Source: Maribacter arcticus
GTDB taxonomy: Bacteria > Bacteroidota > Bacteroidia > Flavobacteriales > Flavobacteriaceae
Assembly (NCBI RefSeq): GCF_900167935.1
Contig: NZ_FUYL01000002.1
Coordinates: 296,800 to 360,799 of the forward strand
Length of the DNA: 64,000 nt
Reading direction: 5' to 3'
Below are positions 1 through 9,376 of this stretch, piece by piece. A program made the position numbers and the translations under genes. The notes under the pieces are model-generated. The model saw only the letters and a list, made by a program, of their open reading frames with translations, did no database searches and was not told the DNA's origin. Position 1 is the stretch's first letter. Each line of letters starts with the position of its first letter.

Positions 1-2
1 AT

Positions 3-311
3 AAACTGTTTAAATATTTGTGTGACTTACACGAGGCCATTGACAATTTGAATGGTATTCATGTACATAGAACCCCAGTAAGCTTAAAGGCTTACTGTGA
101 AGTTTTTATATACATTTTCCCGCTAATTTATGCACCTACCATTATATCTGAAATTGGAAAAAATTATAATCATATAGCTGTTTATTTTGTGGTAATGCTT
201 ACTGAGTTTATTCTTATTTCCCTTTATAATATTCAAGATGATTTAGAATATCCTTTTGATGAAAAAGGATTAGATGATATTAAGTTAAATCATTTCAAAG
301 TCTTACGATAA
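3..311 (+). CDS. Bestrophin-like membrane protein, C-terminal part (cut by window edge)
   Basis: The reading frame is open from base 3, so the gene begins before the window and the first in-window start codon (TTG at 18) is probably internal. The visible ~100 residues contain a GIHVHRTP segment, two hydrophobic stretches and a tail with YNIQDDLEYPF followed by LDDIKL. That tail resembles the 'EIE-PFG ... D-PLD' end of bacterial bestrophin/UPF0187 anion channels, which are membrane proteins. I infer the family from this tail only; it could be another conserved flavobacterial membrane protein. The gene ends at a strong hairpin terminator. Confidence 0.5.
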   Translation, partial: KLFKYLCDLHEAIDNLNGIHVHRTPVSLKAYCEVFIYIFPLIYAPTIISEIGKNYNHIAVYFVVMLTEFILISLYNIQDDLEYPFDEKGLDDIKLNHFKVLR

Positions 312-315
312 GATT

Positions 316-352
316 AAAAAAATTGCCCTTTTTTAAAAAAAGGGCAATTTTC
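316..352. terminator. Bidirectional intrinsic terminator
   Basis: A near-perfect inverted repeat (AAAATTGCCCTTTTTT against AAAAAAGGGCAATTTT) has A-rich and T-rich flanks on both sides. It lies between two convergent genes and can serve both. Confidence 0.8.
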
Positions 353-370
353 AAATCAACTAACTTAAAA

Positions 371-1285
371 CTATTTTACCTTCTTCCTTTTCACATTCAT
401 TATAGGATTAGAAGATTTAATTCTTTTCTTACTGCCATCACCCTTTCCAGATTTTAAATACTCTTGATAACCTCTACCTCTAAACTCATAGGTAGTTGCA
501 CTATCTGGATGATATAATTCTATTGTACTATCATTAATCACATAAAGTTCAAAATAGTCATCACCAAAGAAATCATAGTCCAACGTCAAGGCTTTTAAAG
601 AATTATCACCTTGTATATCATATACTTCGTATTCCCCTTCAAAATCCCATTGTAAATTGGCCATACTTGTATTTGGCGAATCTAAAGACGATCTAAAAAA
701 ATTAGGTAAAAACTGTACATAATTCTCATCATCAAAATCATTCAATGCTCCAATTTCACTAGTGTATATTTTCTCCCATGCATCATATTCTTGAATGAAG
801 TAATTGATGTTATCATAGAAAACCATATCATAGTCGAACGTATTTGTTTGATATCCTTTTAGAAAATAAGAGGTGTCACCTCTGGCATCATATAGTTCTA
901 TTGTATTTCTATTTATAGCAAACACTTCTAAAGCCCAACGACCATCAATATCATGGTCTATATCTACAATACCCCTTAGCGTGCCATATGTTCCAACATC
1001 TATTCCGTAACCGCCTCCCGTTTTACCTATTCCAACAATATTATTGTTGGCGTAAAGCACACCTCTATCAAATGAAACGGTAAAAGCTCTTTGCAAAAAA
1101 GGAACCTCACCATTACCTTGAGTTGCATTTATGTCTATATACCATAAATCAAAACTCTGTAAAACTTGATCTGTATTAAAAGCAGATTCTTCAATAAAAT
1201 CATCTTCTATGATTACATCTGCATAACAAGAAACCATTAAAGTGGCCAAAAGAAAATAACCTGTAAGTAGTTTTATTGTTTTCAT
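371..1285 (-). CDS. Hypothetical outer/inner membrane lipoprotein
   Basis: The protein has 304 residues. It begins with a short basic N-terminus, a hydrophobic stretch and the lipobox LMVSC, so Cys20 is the probable lipidated residue. The rest is acidic and aromatic, rich in D, Y, F and N, with repeated 'IELYD/IELYH' and 'TSYFLKGYQ/TTYEFRGRGYQ' phrases. These suggest two copies of a beta-rich domain, at about residues 125-150 and 250-275. The C-terminus is strongly basic. No catalytic motif is visible and I do not recognise a function. The gene stands alone on this strand and ends at the shared terminator. Confidence 0.75.
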   Translation of the reverse strand: MKTIKLLTGYFLLATLMVSCYADVIIEDDFIEESAFNTDQVLQSFDLWYIDINATQGNGEVPFLQRAFTVSFDRGVLYANNNIVGIGKTGGGYGIDVGTYGTLRGIVDIDHDIDGRWALEVFAINRNTIELYDARGDTSYFLKGYQTNTFDYDMVFYDNINYFIQEYDAWEKIYTSEIGALNDFDDENYVQFLPNFFRSSLDSPNTSMANLQWDFEGEYEVYDIQGDNSLKALTLDYDFFGDDYFELYVINDSTIELYHPDSATTYEFRGRGYQEYLKSGKGDGSKKRIKSSNPIMNVKRKKVK

Positions 1286-1382
1286 ATGATTTTATTTTAA
1301 GATTACTAACATAGAAACAATCACCATGCCAAAATTTATAAAACACTGATGCTAAGCTGATGATGAGCACGCAAAATATTGG

Positions 1383-1390
1383 TAAATTTG
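1383..1390 (+). promoter_or_regulatory. -7 element TAAATTTG just before gpsA
   Basis: Exact match to the Bacteroidota -7 consensus TAnnTTTG, ending only 4 bases before the gpsA ATG. No TTG/TTTG is seen at the expected -33 distance. If used, transcription would start at or next to the start codon. Confidence 0.45.
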
Positions 1391-1394
1391 TAGC

Positions 1395-2396
1395 ATGGAA
1401 AAGAATGCGAAATTTGCAGTATTAGGTGGTGGTAGCTGGGCAACTGCCATTGTAAAAATGTTGACCAACAACCAAGAAATGGTAGGATGGTACATGCGTA
1501 ATTCAGACGCTATTGAACATATAAAAACTCAAAAACATAATCCAAATTATCTTACATCAGTTGAATTTAAAACTGAACAATTATTCTTGACCGATGATAT
1601 TAACGAAGCTGTAAATTTTGCAGATGTTTTAATATTTGCAGTTCCATCTGCATTTTTAGTCAGCGAATTAAAAAAACTTAAATCTCCTTTAAAAGATAAA
1701 ATTATATTCTCTGCCATTAAGGGTATCGTGCCAGAATCTGGTTTAATTGTTGGCGAACATTTTCATGAAATCTATAAAATTCCTTTTGAACATATTGGGG
1801 TTATAACAGGACCTTGCCACGCTGAAGAAGTTGCTATGGAAAGGCTTTCATATTTGACCATTGCATGTGCTGACAAAGACAAGGCTGAATTAATTGCTAA
1901 AAACCTATCTAGCAACTATATTAAAACCAATATCAGTAAAGATATTATTGGCACAGAGTACGCTGCCATGTTAAAAAACATTTATGCTATCGCAGCTGGT
2001 ATCGCTCACGGATTGGGTTATGGTGATAATTTTCAAAGCGTATTGATGAGCAATGCCATTCGAGAAATGAAACGCTATACCAAACGTATTCACAATATTG
2101 ACCGAAACATTAACAAGTCTGCCTATTTAGGAGACCTTTTAGTAACCGGATATTCCATCTTTAGCAGAAACAGAATGTTCGGCAATATGATTGGTAAAGG
2201 GTATACCGTAAAAAGTGCTCAAATGGAAATGAGTATGATTGCAGAGGGGTATTATGCTGCAAAAAGTGCTTTCACTATAAAAGAAGGTTTCAAGAAAAAG
2301 GTTAAAACCCCAATTATTGATGCCGTTTATCAAGTACTTTACGAAAACAAAAATCCTAAAAAAGTTTTTCTCGATTTGACGGACAAATTAGATTAG
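1395..2396 (+). CDS. gpsA: Glycerol-3-phosphate dehydrogenase [NAD(P)+]
   Basis: The protein (333 residues, normal family length) reduces dihydroxyacetone phosphate to sn-glycerol 3-phosphate for phospholipid synthesis in the cytoplasm. The N-terminal Rossmann motif GGGSWATA spans residues 11-18, the family's G-x-G-x-W-G/A-T-A. FAVPS at 82-86, SAIKG at 106-110, GPCHAEEV at 139-146 and the MLKN segment containing Lys194 are the expected substrate and catalytic signatures. The ATG at 1395 is the only start that keeps the Rossmann strand. It faces the catabolic glpD gene, and the two stop codons overlap by two bases, so the anabolic and catabolic G3P enzymes sit tail to tail. Confidence 0.96.
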   Translation: MEKNAKFAVLGGGSWATAIVKMLTNNQEMVGWYMRNSDAIEHIKTQKHNPNYLTSVEFKTEQLFLTDDINEAVNFADVLIFAVPSAFLVSELKKLKSPLKDKIIFSAIKGIVPESGLIVGEHFHEIYKIPFEHIGVITGPCHAEEVAMERLSYLTIACADKDKAELIAKNLSSNYIKTNISKDIIGTEYAAMLKNIYAIAAGIAHGLGYGDNFQSVLMSNAIREMKRYTKRIHNIDRNINKSAYLGDLLVTGYSIFSRNRMFGNMIGKGYTVKSAQMEMSMIAEGYYAAKSAFTIKEGFKKKVKTPIIDAVYQVLYENKNPKKVFLDLTDKLD

Positions 2397-4060
2397 CGCC
2401 TCTCCAATGAAAAATCTGAATGCTCTTTTATCTCGGCTTTTAAAATGGTTTTCCACTCTTCTACAACTGAATCTTCAACCCCAAATCTATTCTGAAATTC
2501 TTTTAAGATAGGTTTCATAAGGGTTCTAATGCTATCAATATCAAAATATAACCTTCCTGTTCTTCGTATAAAGAAATCCATAGGGTTCTGAATCATTTCA
2601 TAATCAATACCAAAAGCAAGTTCTGCTTTTGCAAGGCGAACATATTTATCTTTCTCAACAATTTTTGCGTAATTAACCAGAATTATCTCTGTTTGCTTTC
2701 CATAATTGGTCACTAAAAACCAAGCGTCATGTTCCGTAAATTTATCTCCTTTGATTCTATCGTATATTTCTGCAATGTATTTTTTTACGTGTTTAAACTT
2801 TTTAAAATCATCATTACCACACAAGAATATTTTCTCAGTAAAGCACTCTTTTAGCTTGGTATCATATTCCTCTTCCATTTTTTTAGCAATGCGATCAACT
2901 ACACGTTCAGCCATTTTTCTATAGCCGGTTAATTTACCGCCAGCTATACTTATTAAACCAGTATCAGAAACAAAAATTTCATCTTTTCTCGACAATTCAG
3001 AGGCAGATTTACCTTCCTCATGTATTAATGGACGCAGACCTGCCCATGATGAAACAATATCTTCAAGTTCTAAATTGATGTCTGGAAACATATTATTTAC
3101 GGCAGATATCAAATAAATAGCGTCTGCTAAATCTGTACGAACATTATCTTTACTGTCATTATAATTAGTGTCTGTTGTACCTACATAAGTAATTTTACCT
3201 CTTGGAATAGCAAACATCATTCGACCATCTGGTATATCGAAATAACAAGATTGTTTTACCGGCAATTTCTCATAAGGAAAAACCAAGTGCACACCTTTGG
3301 TAAGATGTAATTGCTTTCCTTTTTTAGAATTATTTAAACTCCTTAATTCGTCTACCCAAGGACCAGCTGCACTGATTACAAATTTAGATTTAATGGTAAA
3401 TTCTTTACCTGTGGTTTCATCAGTTGCCTTTACACCTGCAACTTTTTCCTTTTCATATATAAACTCGTTCACTTTAGCATAATTCAACGCTTGTGCTCCA
3501 AATAGTAAACTTGTTTTAATATTCTCAATGGTTAAACGGGCATCATCTGTTCTATATTCTGCATAATAACCTGCACCGTTCAGAATTTTCTTTGGTAACA
3601 AAGGCTCCAATTTCATTGCCTCTTTCTTTTCCAACATTTTTCGTTTGTCATCTCCTGAAACTTGTGCTAGAATATCGTAAACTTTAAGACCTATTGAAGT
3701 AAGCCATTTACCGTAAGAACCATTTTCGATTAAAGGAAGTAACATTTTTTCAGGCAGCACCAAATGTGGAGCTAGTTTGTGAACAATAGCGCGTTCAGAA
3801 CCAACTTCTTTAACCAACCAAAAATCAAATTGTTTTAAATAACGAAGACCGCCATGTATTAATTTAGTTGATTTACTACTTGTACCCGAGGCGAAATCGC
3901 CTTTTTCAAGCAAGGCAACTTTCAAACCACGTGACGCAGCATCTAAAGCTATACCACCACCGGTTATTCCTCCACCAATAACCACAAGGTCAAATTCTTC
4001 TCCTTCTAAGGCATCAATCGTTTTTTGACGCTCTAAATTGGTAAATTTTATGTTTTTCAT
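2393..4060 (-). CDS. glpD: FAD-dependent (aerobic) glycerol-3-phosphate dehydrogenase
   Basis: The protein (555 residues) oxidises sn-glycerol 3-phosphate to dihydroxyacetone phosphate at the membrane and passes electrons to quinone. The FAD-binding motif GGGITGGG is at residues 29-36. It is followed by the family block ASGTSSKSTKLIHGGLRYL at about 57-75, and there is a second FAD contact (SIAGGKLTGYRKMAE) in the middle of the protein. The C-terminal DAO_C-type domain is present. It lies downstream of glpK on the same strand with a 156-base gap that may hold its own promoter, and its stop overlaps that of gpsA. Confidence 0.95.
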   Translation of the reverse strand: MKNIKFTNLERQKTIDALEGEEFDLVVIGGGITGGGIALDAASRGLKVALLEKGDFASGTSSKSTKLIHGGLRYLKQFDFWLVKEVGSERAIVHKLAPHLVLPEKMLLPLIENGSYGKWLTSIGLKVYDILAQVSGDDKRKMLEKKEAMKLEPLLPKKILNGAGYYAEYRTDDARLTIENIKTSLLFGAQALNYAKVNEFIYEKEKVAGVKATDETTGKEFTIKSKFVISAAGPWVDELRSLNNSKKGKQLHLTKGVHLVFPYEKLPVKQSCYFDIPDGRMMFAIPRGKITYVGTTDTNYNDSKDNVRTDLADAIYLISAVNNMFPDINLELEDIVSSWAGLRPLIHEEGKSASELSRKDEIFVSDTGLISIAGGKLTGYRKMAERVVDRIAKKMEEEYDTKLKECFTEKIFLCGNDDFKKFKHVKKYIAEIYDRIKGDKFTEHDAWFLVTNYGKQTEIILVNYAKIVEKDKYVRLAKAELAFGIDYEMIQNPMDFFIRRTGRLYFDIDSIRTLMKPILKEFQNRFGVEDSVVEEWKTILKAEIKEHSDFSLERR

Positions 4061-4142
4061 CAGTAGATGTTTATTTAATTATTAAGGCACGTAGTACCTA
4101 AATAAATAGCCTATTAGATAGTACCATACCCATATTCAACAT

Positions 4143-4150
4143 CAAAGATA
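4143..4150 (-). promoter_or_regulatory. Possible -7 element TATCTTTG upstream of glpD
   Basis: On the minus strand this matches TAnnTTTG and would give a leader of roughly 75 bases for glpD. No clear -33 element is visible, so glpD may instead be read through from glpK. Confidence 0.3.
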
Positions 4151-4216
4151 GGGGTAGCATTTCACTAATTTTTGCTTGATAAAATTATTTAATTGTAAAA
4201 TTTAGATGTCTAAGAA

Positions 4217-5713
<1,497 letters not shown>

Positions 5714-5855
5714 TTATTTCTTTAAATATAGCGGTTTTGACTGCTAATTCAAAAAAGGAAATAATTAAGTTAATGAAGACTTCCTGAAAAACATTTTATG
5801 CCATCAAAGCACTTTTTGAAGTGAAAATTATAGCTAAAATAACGCCTGCTAAATT

Positions 5856-6212
5856 TTATTTAATGAATTCTTTTTCTAAAAAATAATTAACAATAGCCTC
5901 CTTCATCAACACTGTTTGTTCACCTGCCTTTAAAGGGGGTAATTCTTCATTTATAGTATAATGAGGCCATCCGTCCTCATCAAAAAAACTAAACTCATAA
6001 AAACCATAAGGTTCCAAAAGTCTACATATAGAAATATGCATCAAATCTAACTTATCATCCTTCTTATATTTTCTATGGTATTGTCCTAATTCTTGAACAC
6101 CTACCAAATATATTATCGCATCCAATTCTAATGGATCACCATCGGAAAATTTTATTGATAGTTTTTCTACTAAATAATCCCATCGTTCTTTTAATTGTAT
6201 ATCCCTTGCCAT
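5856..6212 (-). CDS. Conserved hypothetical protein, divergent from cvpA
   Basis: A soluble acidic protein of 118 residues if translation begins at the ATG at 6212 (MARDIQLKERW...). An upstream in-frame ATG at 6251 would add 13 residues, but it lies inside a TACCTTTG -7 element on this strand, so I prefer 6212. Conserved-looking phrases are GVQELGQYHRKYKKDDK, ICRLLEPYG and a C-terminal GEQTVLMKEAIVNYF. No enzymatic motif is visible. I recall similar short proteins in flavobacteria next to cvpA, but know no function. Confidence 0.75.
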   Translation of the reverse strand: MARDIQLKERWDYLVEKLSIKFSDGDPLELDAIIYLVGVQELGQYHRKYKKDDKLDLMHISICRLLEPYGFYEFSFFDEDGWPHYTINEELPPLKAGEQTVLMKEAIVNYFLEKEFIK

Positions 6213-6248
6213 ATATTTATGTCTAGCTGCACTTATGTTTAGACATTT

Positions 6249-6256
6249 CAAAGGTA
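6249..6256 (-). promoter_or_regulatory. -7 element TACCTTTG for the hypothetical gene
   Basis: Minus-strand match to TAnnTTTG, placed about 37 bases before the ATG at 6212. It overlaps the upstream candidate ATG at 6251, which argues against that start. Confidence 0.4.
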
Positions 6257-6269
6257 CAAATCAAAGTTC

Positions 6270-6277
6270 TATATTTG
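6270..6277 (+). promoter_or_regulatory. -7 element TATATTTG for cvpA
   Basis: Plus-strand match to TAnnTTTG, 16 bases before the cvpA ATG. Together with the minus-strand element at 6249-6256 it forms a compact divergent promoter pair. Confidence 0.45.
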
Positions 6278-6293
6278 TTAAAACACTTCACGA

Positions 6294-6818
6294 ATGGGGC
6301 TTTTAGATATACTTCTTGGAATTCCTTTGGTTTGGGGCTTATGGAAAGGTCTTAAAAATGGCCTTTTTATGGAAATAGCATCTATTGTTGCTTTAATTGC
6401 TGGCATCTATGGAGCAATTCATTTTTCATATATAACTGGCGATTATTTATCAGAACATCTAGAATGGGATGAACATAATATGAGTATTATCGCTTTTGTA
6501 GTCACCTTCGTTCTTATCATAATTATAGTTCACTTAGCGGGTAAGATTTTAACGAAAGTTGCAAATTTTGCCATGTTAGGTCTTTTAAATAAAATTGCCG
6601 GCGCTATATTTGGCACCTTAAAAATAGCCATCTTATTAGGTGCCGCTTTAATATTTTTTGACCGTATGGATAGCACATTAAATATAATGGATGAGAATAC
6701 TAAAAAAGAGTCTATGCTATATCAACCGATAAAGGACATTGGTGCGCTTATTTTTGATAAAGTACTTAAAAACAATATGTTAATAAAACAATCGTCAAAA
6801 GATTCTATTTCTATATAA
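6294..6818 (+). CDS. CvpA family membrane protein
   Basis: The protein has 174 residues with four predicted membrane helices in the first ~125 and a soluble tail. The opening MGLLDILLGIPLVWGLWKGLKNGLF is typical of CvpA/colicin V production proteins. A GKILTK segment and a KIAGAIFGTLKIAILLGAALIF helix follow, matching the family's 'N-x-x-x-G-x-x-x-G' core. CvpA proteins are inner-membrane proteins linked to colicin V export and envelope integrity; their exact role is not settled. The gene is transcribed away from the small hypothetical gene to its left. Confidence 0.85.
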   Translation: MGLLDILLGIPLVWGLWKGLKNGLFMEIASIVALIAGIYGAIHFSYITGDYLSEHLEWDEHNMSIIAFVVTFVLIIIIVHLAGKILTKVANFAMLGLLNKIAGAIFGTLKIAILLGAALIFFDRMDSTLNIMDENTKKESMLYQPIKDIGALIFDKVLKNNMLIKQSSKDSISI

Positions 6819-7005
6819 CTAGTACATAAAGCGTTTATTCCTAGATTTTAACCACTTCATCGAATATAACATATAGATTATCTACTGAATCCATTTTTTA
6901 TATAATATTACTTTATCGGTATCCCCTATCGATAGAGAACTTAGAACATTCTCAACTTACTTACCTACTGCGCTAAGCCGAAAGGCTATAACAAAAAGAC
7001 ACTAT

Positions 7006-7485
7006 ATGAAAATGAGATTGCTTTATGCGGTCCCTGTCTTTTTATTGCTTTTTCTTAATTCTTGTACAAGCGATTCTCCTGAAGAGACGCCTGTATTAGA
7101 AGCAGAAAATGTTATAACTATAGAGCAGGACCTATTGAATATTGTGAATCAGCACAGGTTAACTTTAAATACCAATGCTCTCGAATTTAGCAATATAGCC
7201 TATAAATACGCCAACATTCATACTGATTATATGATTGCAAAAGGGAGTATTAGCCACGATAATTTCAGCTCAAGAGCTACCAACATCAATTCTGAAGTTG
7301 AAGTTGAAATGGTAGCGGAAAATGTAGCCAAAGATTATCAATCGGCAATAGAGGCTTTTCAAGGTTGGTACACTAGTAGTAGTCATAGAAAAACTATGGA
7401 AGGTGACTTCACTCACACAGGTATAAGCGTTAAAAAGGATAATTCAGGAAATTTTTATTTTACGCAACTTTTTTACAAGCAATAA
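7006..7485 (+). CDS. CAP-domain (SCP/PR1-like, YkwD-type) lipoprotein
   Basis: The protein has 159 residues. It starts with a signal peptide and lipobox FLNSC (Cys20), then a short linker and one CAP domain (about 40-158). The domain shows the bacterial YkwD pattern: NQHRL, a histidine in NIHTDYM, SHDNFSSRA, the AENVA motif and GWYTSSSHRKTM, ending FTQLF. Bacterial CAP proteins are exported and their biochemical role is largely unknown. A closely related gene follows 272 bases downstream, so the two look like a tandem duplication. A four-base-pair AGCC-GAAA-GGCT hairpin precedes the start codon. Confidence 0.88.
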   Translation: MKMRLLYAVPVFLLLFLNSCTSDSPEETPVLEAENVITIEQDLLNIVNQHRLTLNTNALEFSNIAYKYANIHTDYMIAKGSISHDNFSSRATNINSEVEVEMVAENVAKDYQSAIEAFQGWYTSSSHRKTMEGDFTHTGISVKKDNSGNFYFTQLFYKQ

Positions 7486-7730
7486 AGCAAATATGGTTAG
7501 AAGCATATTTAAACCTTTAAATCTCCGTATTGAAGGGTATATTTTAGCTTATCTAGGTTTAAGTGAATTCTTTCAAGGATAAAGTGAGAAAAATCATATG
7601 AAATGCGCAATTCTTCGACGAAATTCAATGTGGATTTAAACGATTAGACCCCATAGGACCTTATTTAGCAGCTTATCGAGTTTTTAAGTACCGACATGGA
7701 TATTATGCTATTAGAACTGAGCCTTGACAC

Positions 7731-7738
7731 TACTTTTG
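7731..7738 (+). promoter_or_regulatory. Possible -7 element TACTTTTG for second CAP gene
   Basis: Match to TAnnTTTG, 19 bases before the ATG at 7758. The -33 position is not convincing. Confidence 0.35.
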
Positions 7739-7757
7739 TGACATTATTAAAATAAAA

Positions 7758-8276
7758 ATGTTCCCCAACATGAAATTATCATTACCTACATTAGCATTAA
7801 TTTTAATCTTATTATCCTCTTGTTCCAAATACCAAAATTTTGCAGGTTACGAAGTAAATAACGATGACTTATCAGCTAAAGTGACGTTGGTTTCATCTGA
7901 TGCTCATAATACCATTGAAGCAGAACTTTTCGAAATGATCAATAACTATAGAGTTAGTATCGGATTAAATGAAATGGAATTTGAAAGCACTACCTATTAT
8001 TATGCAGGTATTCATACCAGCTACATGATTGAAAATGGCATTACCAGCCACGACAAATTTTCTGAACGTGCAGAAAATATCTCAAAAAGAACAGGAGCCA
8101 TTTTTGTAGCAGAAAATGTAGCTAGAAACTATGATACTTTAGAAGCTGCTTTCGAGGCATGGTTGGATAGCCCAGGACATCGACAAAATCTTGAAGGTGA
8201 TTATAATTATACAGCTATAAGCATAAGACCAAATAGTAATGGCGACCTTTACTTTACTCAGGTATTCTTTAGATAG
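7758..8276 (+). CDS. CAP-domain lipoprotein, paralogue of the preceding gene
   Basis: The protein has 172 residues with a signal peptide and lipobox LLSSC (Cys22). A second ATG at 7770 (MKLSLPTL...) would give a more usual signal peptide and may be the true start. The CAP domain repeats the motifs of the upstream paralogue: NNYRVSIGLNEMEFES, IHTSYMI, SHDKFSERAENI, AENVARNYD, AWLDSPGHRQNLEGDY and YFTQVFF. The SPGHR motif is closer to the canonical CAP sequence than the first copy's SSSHR. Function is unknown. It ends at a clear intrinsic terminator. Confidence 0.88.
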   Translation: MFPNMKLSLPTLALILILLSSCSKYQNFAGYEVNNDDLSAKVTLVSSDAHNTIEAELFEMINNYRVSIGLNEMEFESTTYYYAGIHTSYMIENGITSHDKFSERAENISKRTGAIFVAENVARNYDTLEAAFEAWLDSPGHRQNLEGDYNYTAISIRPNSNGDLYFTQVFFR

Positions 8277-8295
8277 TTAGTTATAACTTATTATT

Positions 8296-8326
8296 AAATG
8301 CCTTTGTTATTCAAAGGCATTTTTTA
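8296..8326 (+). terminator. Intrinsic terminator after second CAP gene
   Basis: An 11-bp perfect stem (AAATGCCTTTG / CAAAGGCATTT) with a five-base loop and a T-run. Confidence 0.85.
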
Positions 8327-8384
8327 TGCTTAACTTTTAGGTAAGAGGCAACGGTTTATTTAACTTTCAGATAAAATTAATTTA

Positions 8385-8927
8385 ATGAGTATTAAATCAC
8401 CATTCAATCTAAACAAATGGATTGAAGATAACAGAGCGCTGCTTAAGCCCCCTGTAGGCAATAAAAATCTTTACAAAGATTCAGGCGATTATATAGTAAT
8501 GATAGTAGCAGGGCCAAATGCTAGAAAAGATTATCATTATAACGAAACAGAAGAACTTTTTTACCAGTTAGAAGGCAATATTGAAATTCATATTCAGGAA
8601 GATGGTAAAAAACAAACAATGCAGTTAGGGCCAGGCGATATGTATCTGCATCCTGCGAAAGTGCCCCATTCACCTGTTCGAAAAGAAGGTTCTATCGGTT
8701 TGGTCATTGAGCGAAAAAGAGCCGATATGAATGTTGATGACGGACTTTTATGGTTTTGTGATAATTGTAATCACAAATTATATGAAGCGTATTTTACACT
8801 TCATAACATTGAAAAGGATTTTCTATCTCATTTTAAGCACTTTTATAGCTCAAAAGCATTAAGAACCTGCGATAATTGCGGCACTGTAATGCCTGTAGAC
8901 GAACGCTTTATTGCTAAAGAAGAATGA
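8385..8927 (+). CDS. haaO: 3-Hydroxyanthranilate 3,4-dioxygenase
   Basis: The protein (180 residues) opens the ring of 3-hydroxyanthranilate with O2 to give 2-amino-3-carboxymuconate semialdehyde in the kynurenine pathway (quinolinate/NAD synthesis or tryptophan breakdown). It is a cupin. The Fe(II) ligands His51, Glu57 and His95 and the substrate arginines Arg47 and Arg99 fall at the positions known for the bacterial enzyme (Cupriavidus numbering). A second, rubredoxin-like metal site is formed by CDNC (Cys125, Cys128) and CDNCG (Cys162, Cys165). The stop codon overlaps the start of the DUF1304 gene in an ATGA, indicating translational coupling. No other kynurenine-pathway gene is adjacent. 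Confidence 0.95.
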   Translation: MSIKSPFNLNKWIEDNRALLKPPVGNKNLYKDSGDYIVMIVAGPNARKDYHYNETEELFYQLEGNIEIHIQEDGKKQTMQLGPGDMYLHPAKVPHSPVRKEGSIGLVIERKRADMNVDDGLLWFCDNCNHKLYEAYFTLHNIEKDFLSHFKHFYSSKALRTCDNCGTVMPVDERFIAKEE

Positions 8928-9298
8928 TGTTAGCCGCAAAGATAATTACCGCATTTGTTGCACTGACGCACATTTATATTCTTTGGATGGAAATGTTTGC
9001 ATGGACTACAAAAGGAAGAAAGGTTTTTAAAAATTTTCCTCAAGATTTGTTTGAACCTACAAAACAAATGGCCGCAAACCAGGGGCTATACAACGGGTTT
9101 TTAGCTTCAGGCTTAATTTGGTCTATATTGATTAATGATTCAGTTTGGTCAGGTAACGTTGCCCTCTTCTTTTTGGGCTGTGTTTTCGTAGCAGGATTAT
9201 ATGGTGCCATTTCGGTCACTAAGAAGATTTTCTATATTCAAAGTGTTCCCGCATTTATAGGAATCGTACTATGGAGTATCATAAAATTTTCATTGTAG
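8924..9298 (+). CDS. DUF1304 family membrane protein
   Basis: The protein has 124 residues and four hydrophobic helices. Family signatures are the N-terminal HIYILWMEMFAW, the mid-protein NQGLYNGFLASGLIW and the later GLYGAISV. DUF1304 proteins are small inner-membrane proteins of unknown function. The ATG lies inside the last codons of haaO (4-base overlap), so the two are co-translated; a link to aromatic or tryptophan metabolism is inference from this overlap alone. Confidence 0.88.
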   Translation: MMLAAKIITAFVALTHIYILWMEMFAWTTKGRKVFKNFPQDLFEPTKQMAANQGLYNGFLASGLIWSILINDSVWSGNVALFFLGCVFVAGLYGAISVTKKIFYIQSVPAFIGIVLWSIIKFSL

Positions 9299-9331
9299 GC
9301 TTTTGTTTCGCCTAAAGCATAATATTCTTCG

Positions 9332-9339
9332 TATTTTTG
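9332..9339 (+). promoter_or_regulatory. -7 element TATTTTTG for the aldehyde dehydrogenase
   Basis: Match to TAnnTTTG, 37 bases upstream of the ATG at 9377. No exact -33 element is seen. Confidence 0.4.
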
Positions 9340-9376
9340 TAGTATATCTAACAGAAAACGCATAAAAAGTTATAAA

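Noticed and set aside
6841..6894. A 17-residue minus-strand frame starting ATG (MDSVDNLYVIFDEVVKI) between cvpA and the first CAP gene.
   Set aside because: Too short to support, with no ribosome site or family evidence.
6976..6987. AGCC-GAAA-GGCT tetraloop hairpin before the first CAP gene.
   Set aside because: Only four base pairs; too weak to claim a riboswitch or regulatory RNA.
7602..7727. A 41-codon plus-strand frame without ATG between the two CAP genes (ends KYRHGYYAIRTEP).
   Set aside because: It has no start codon and no recognisable homology, and other frames look equally plausible. Probably chance.
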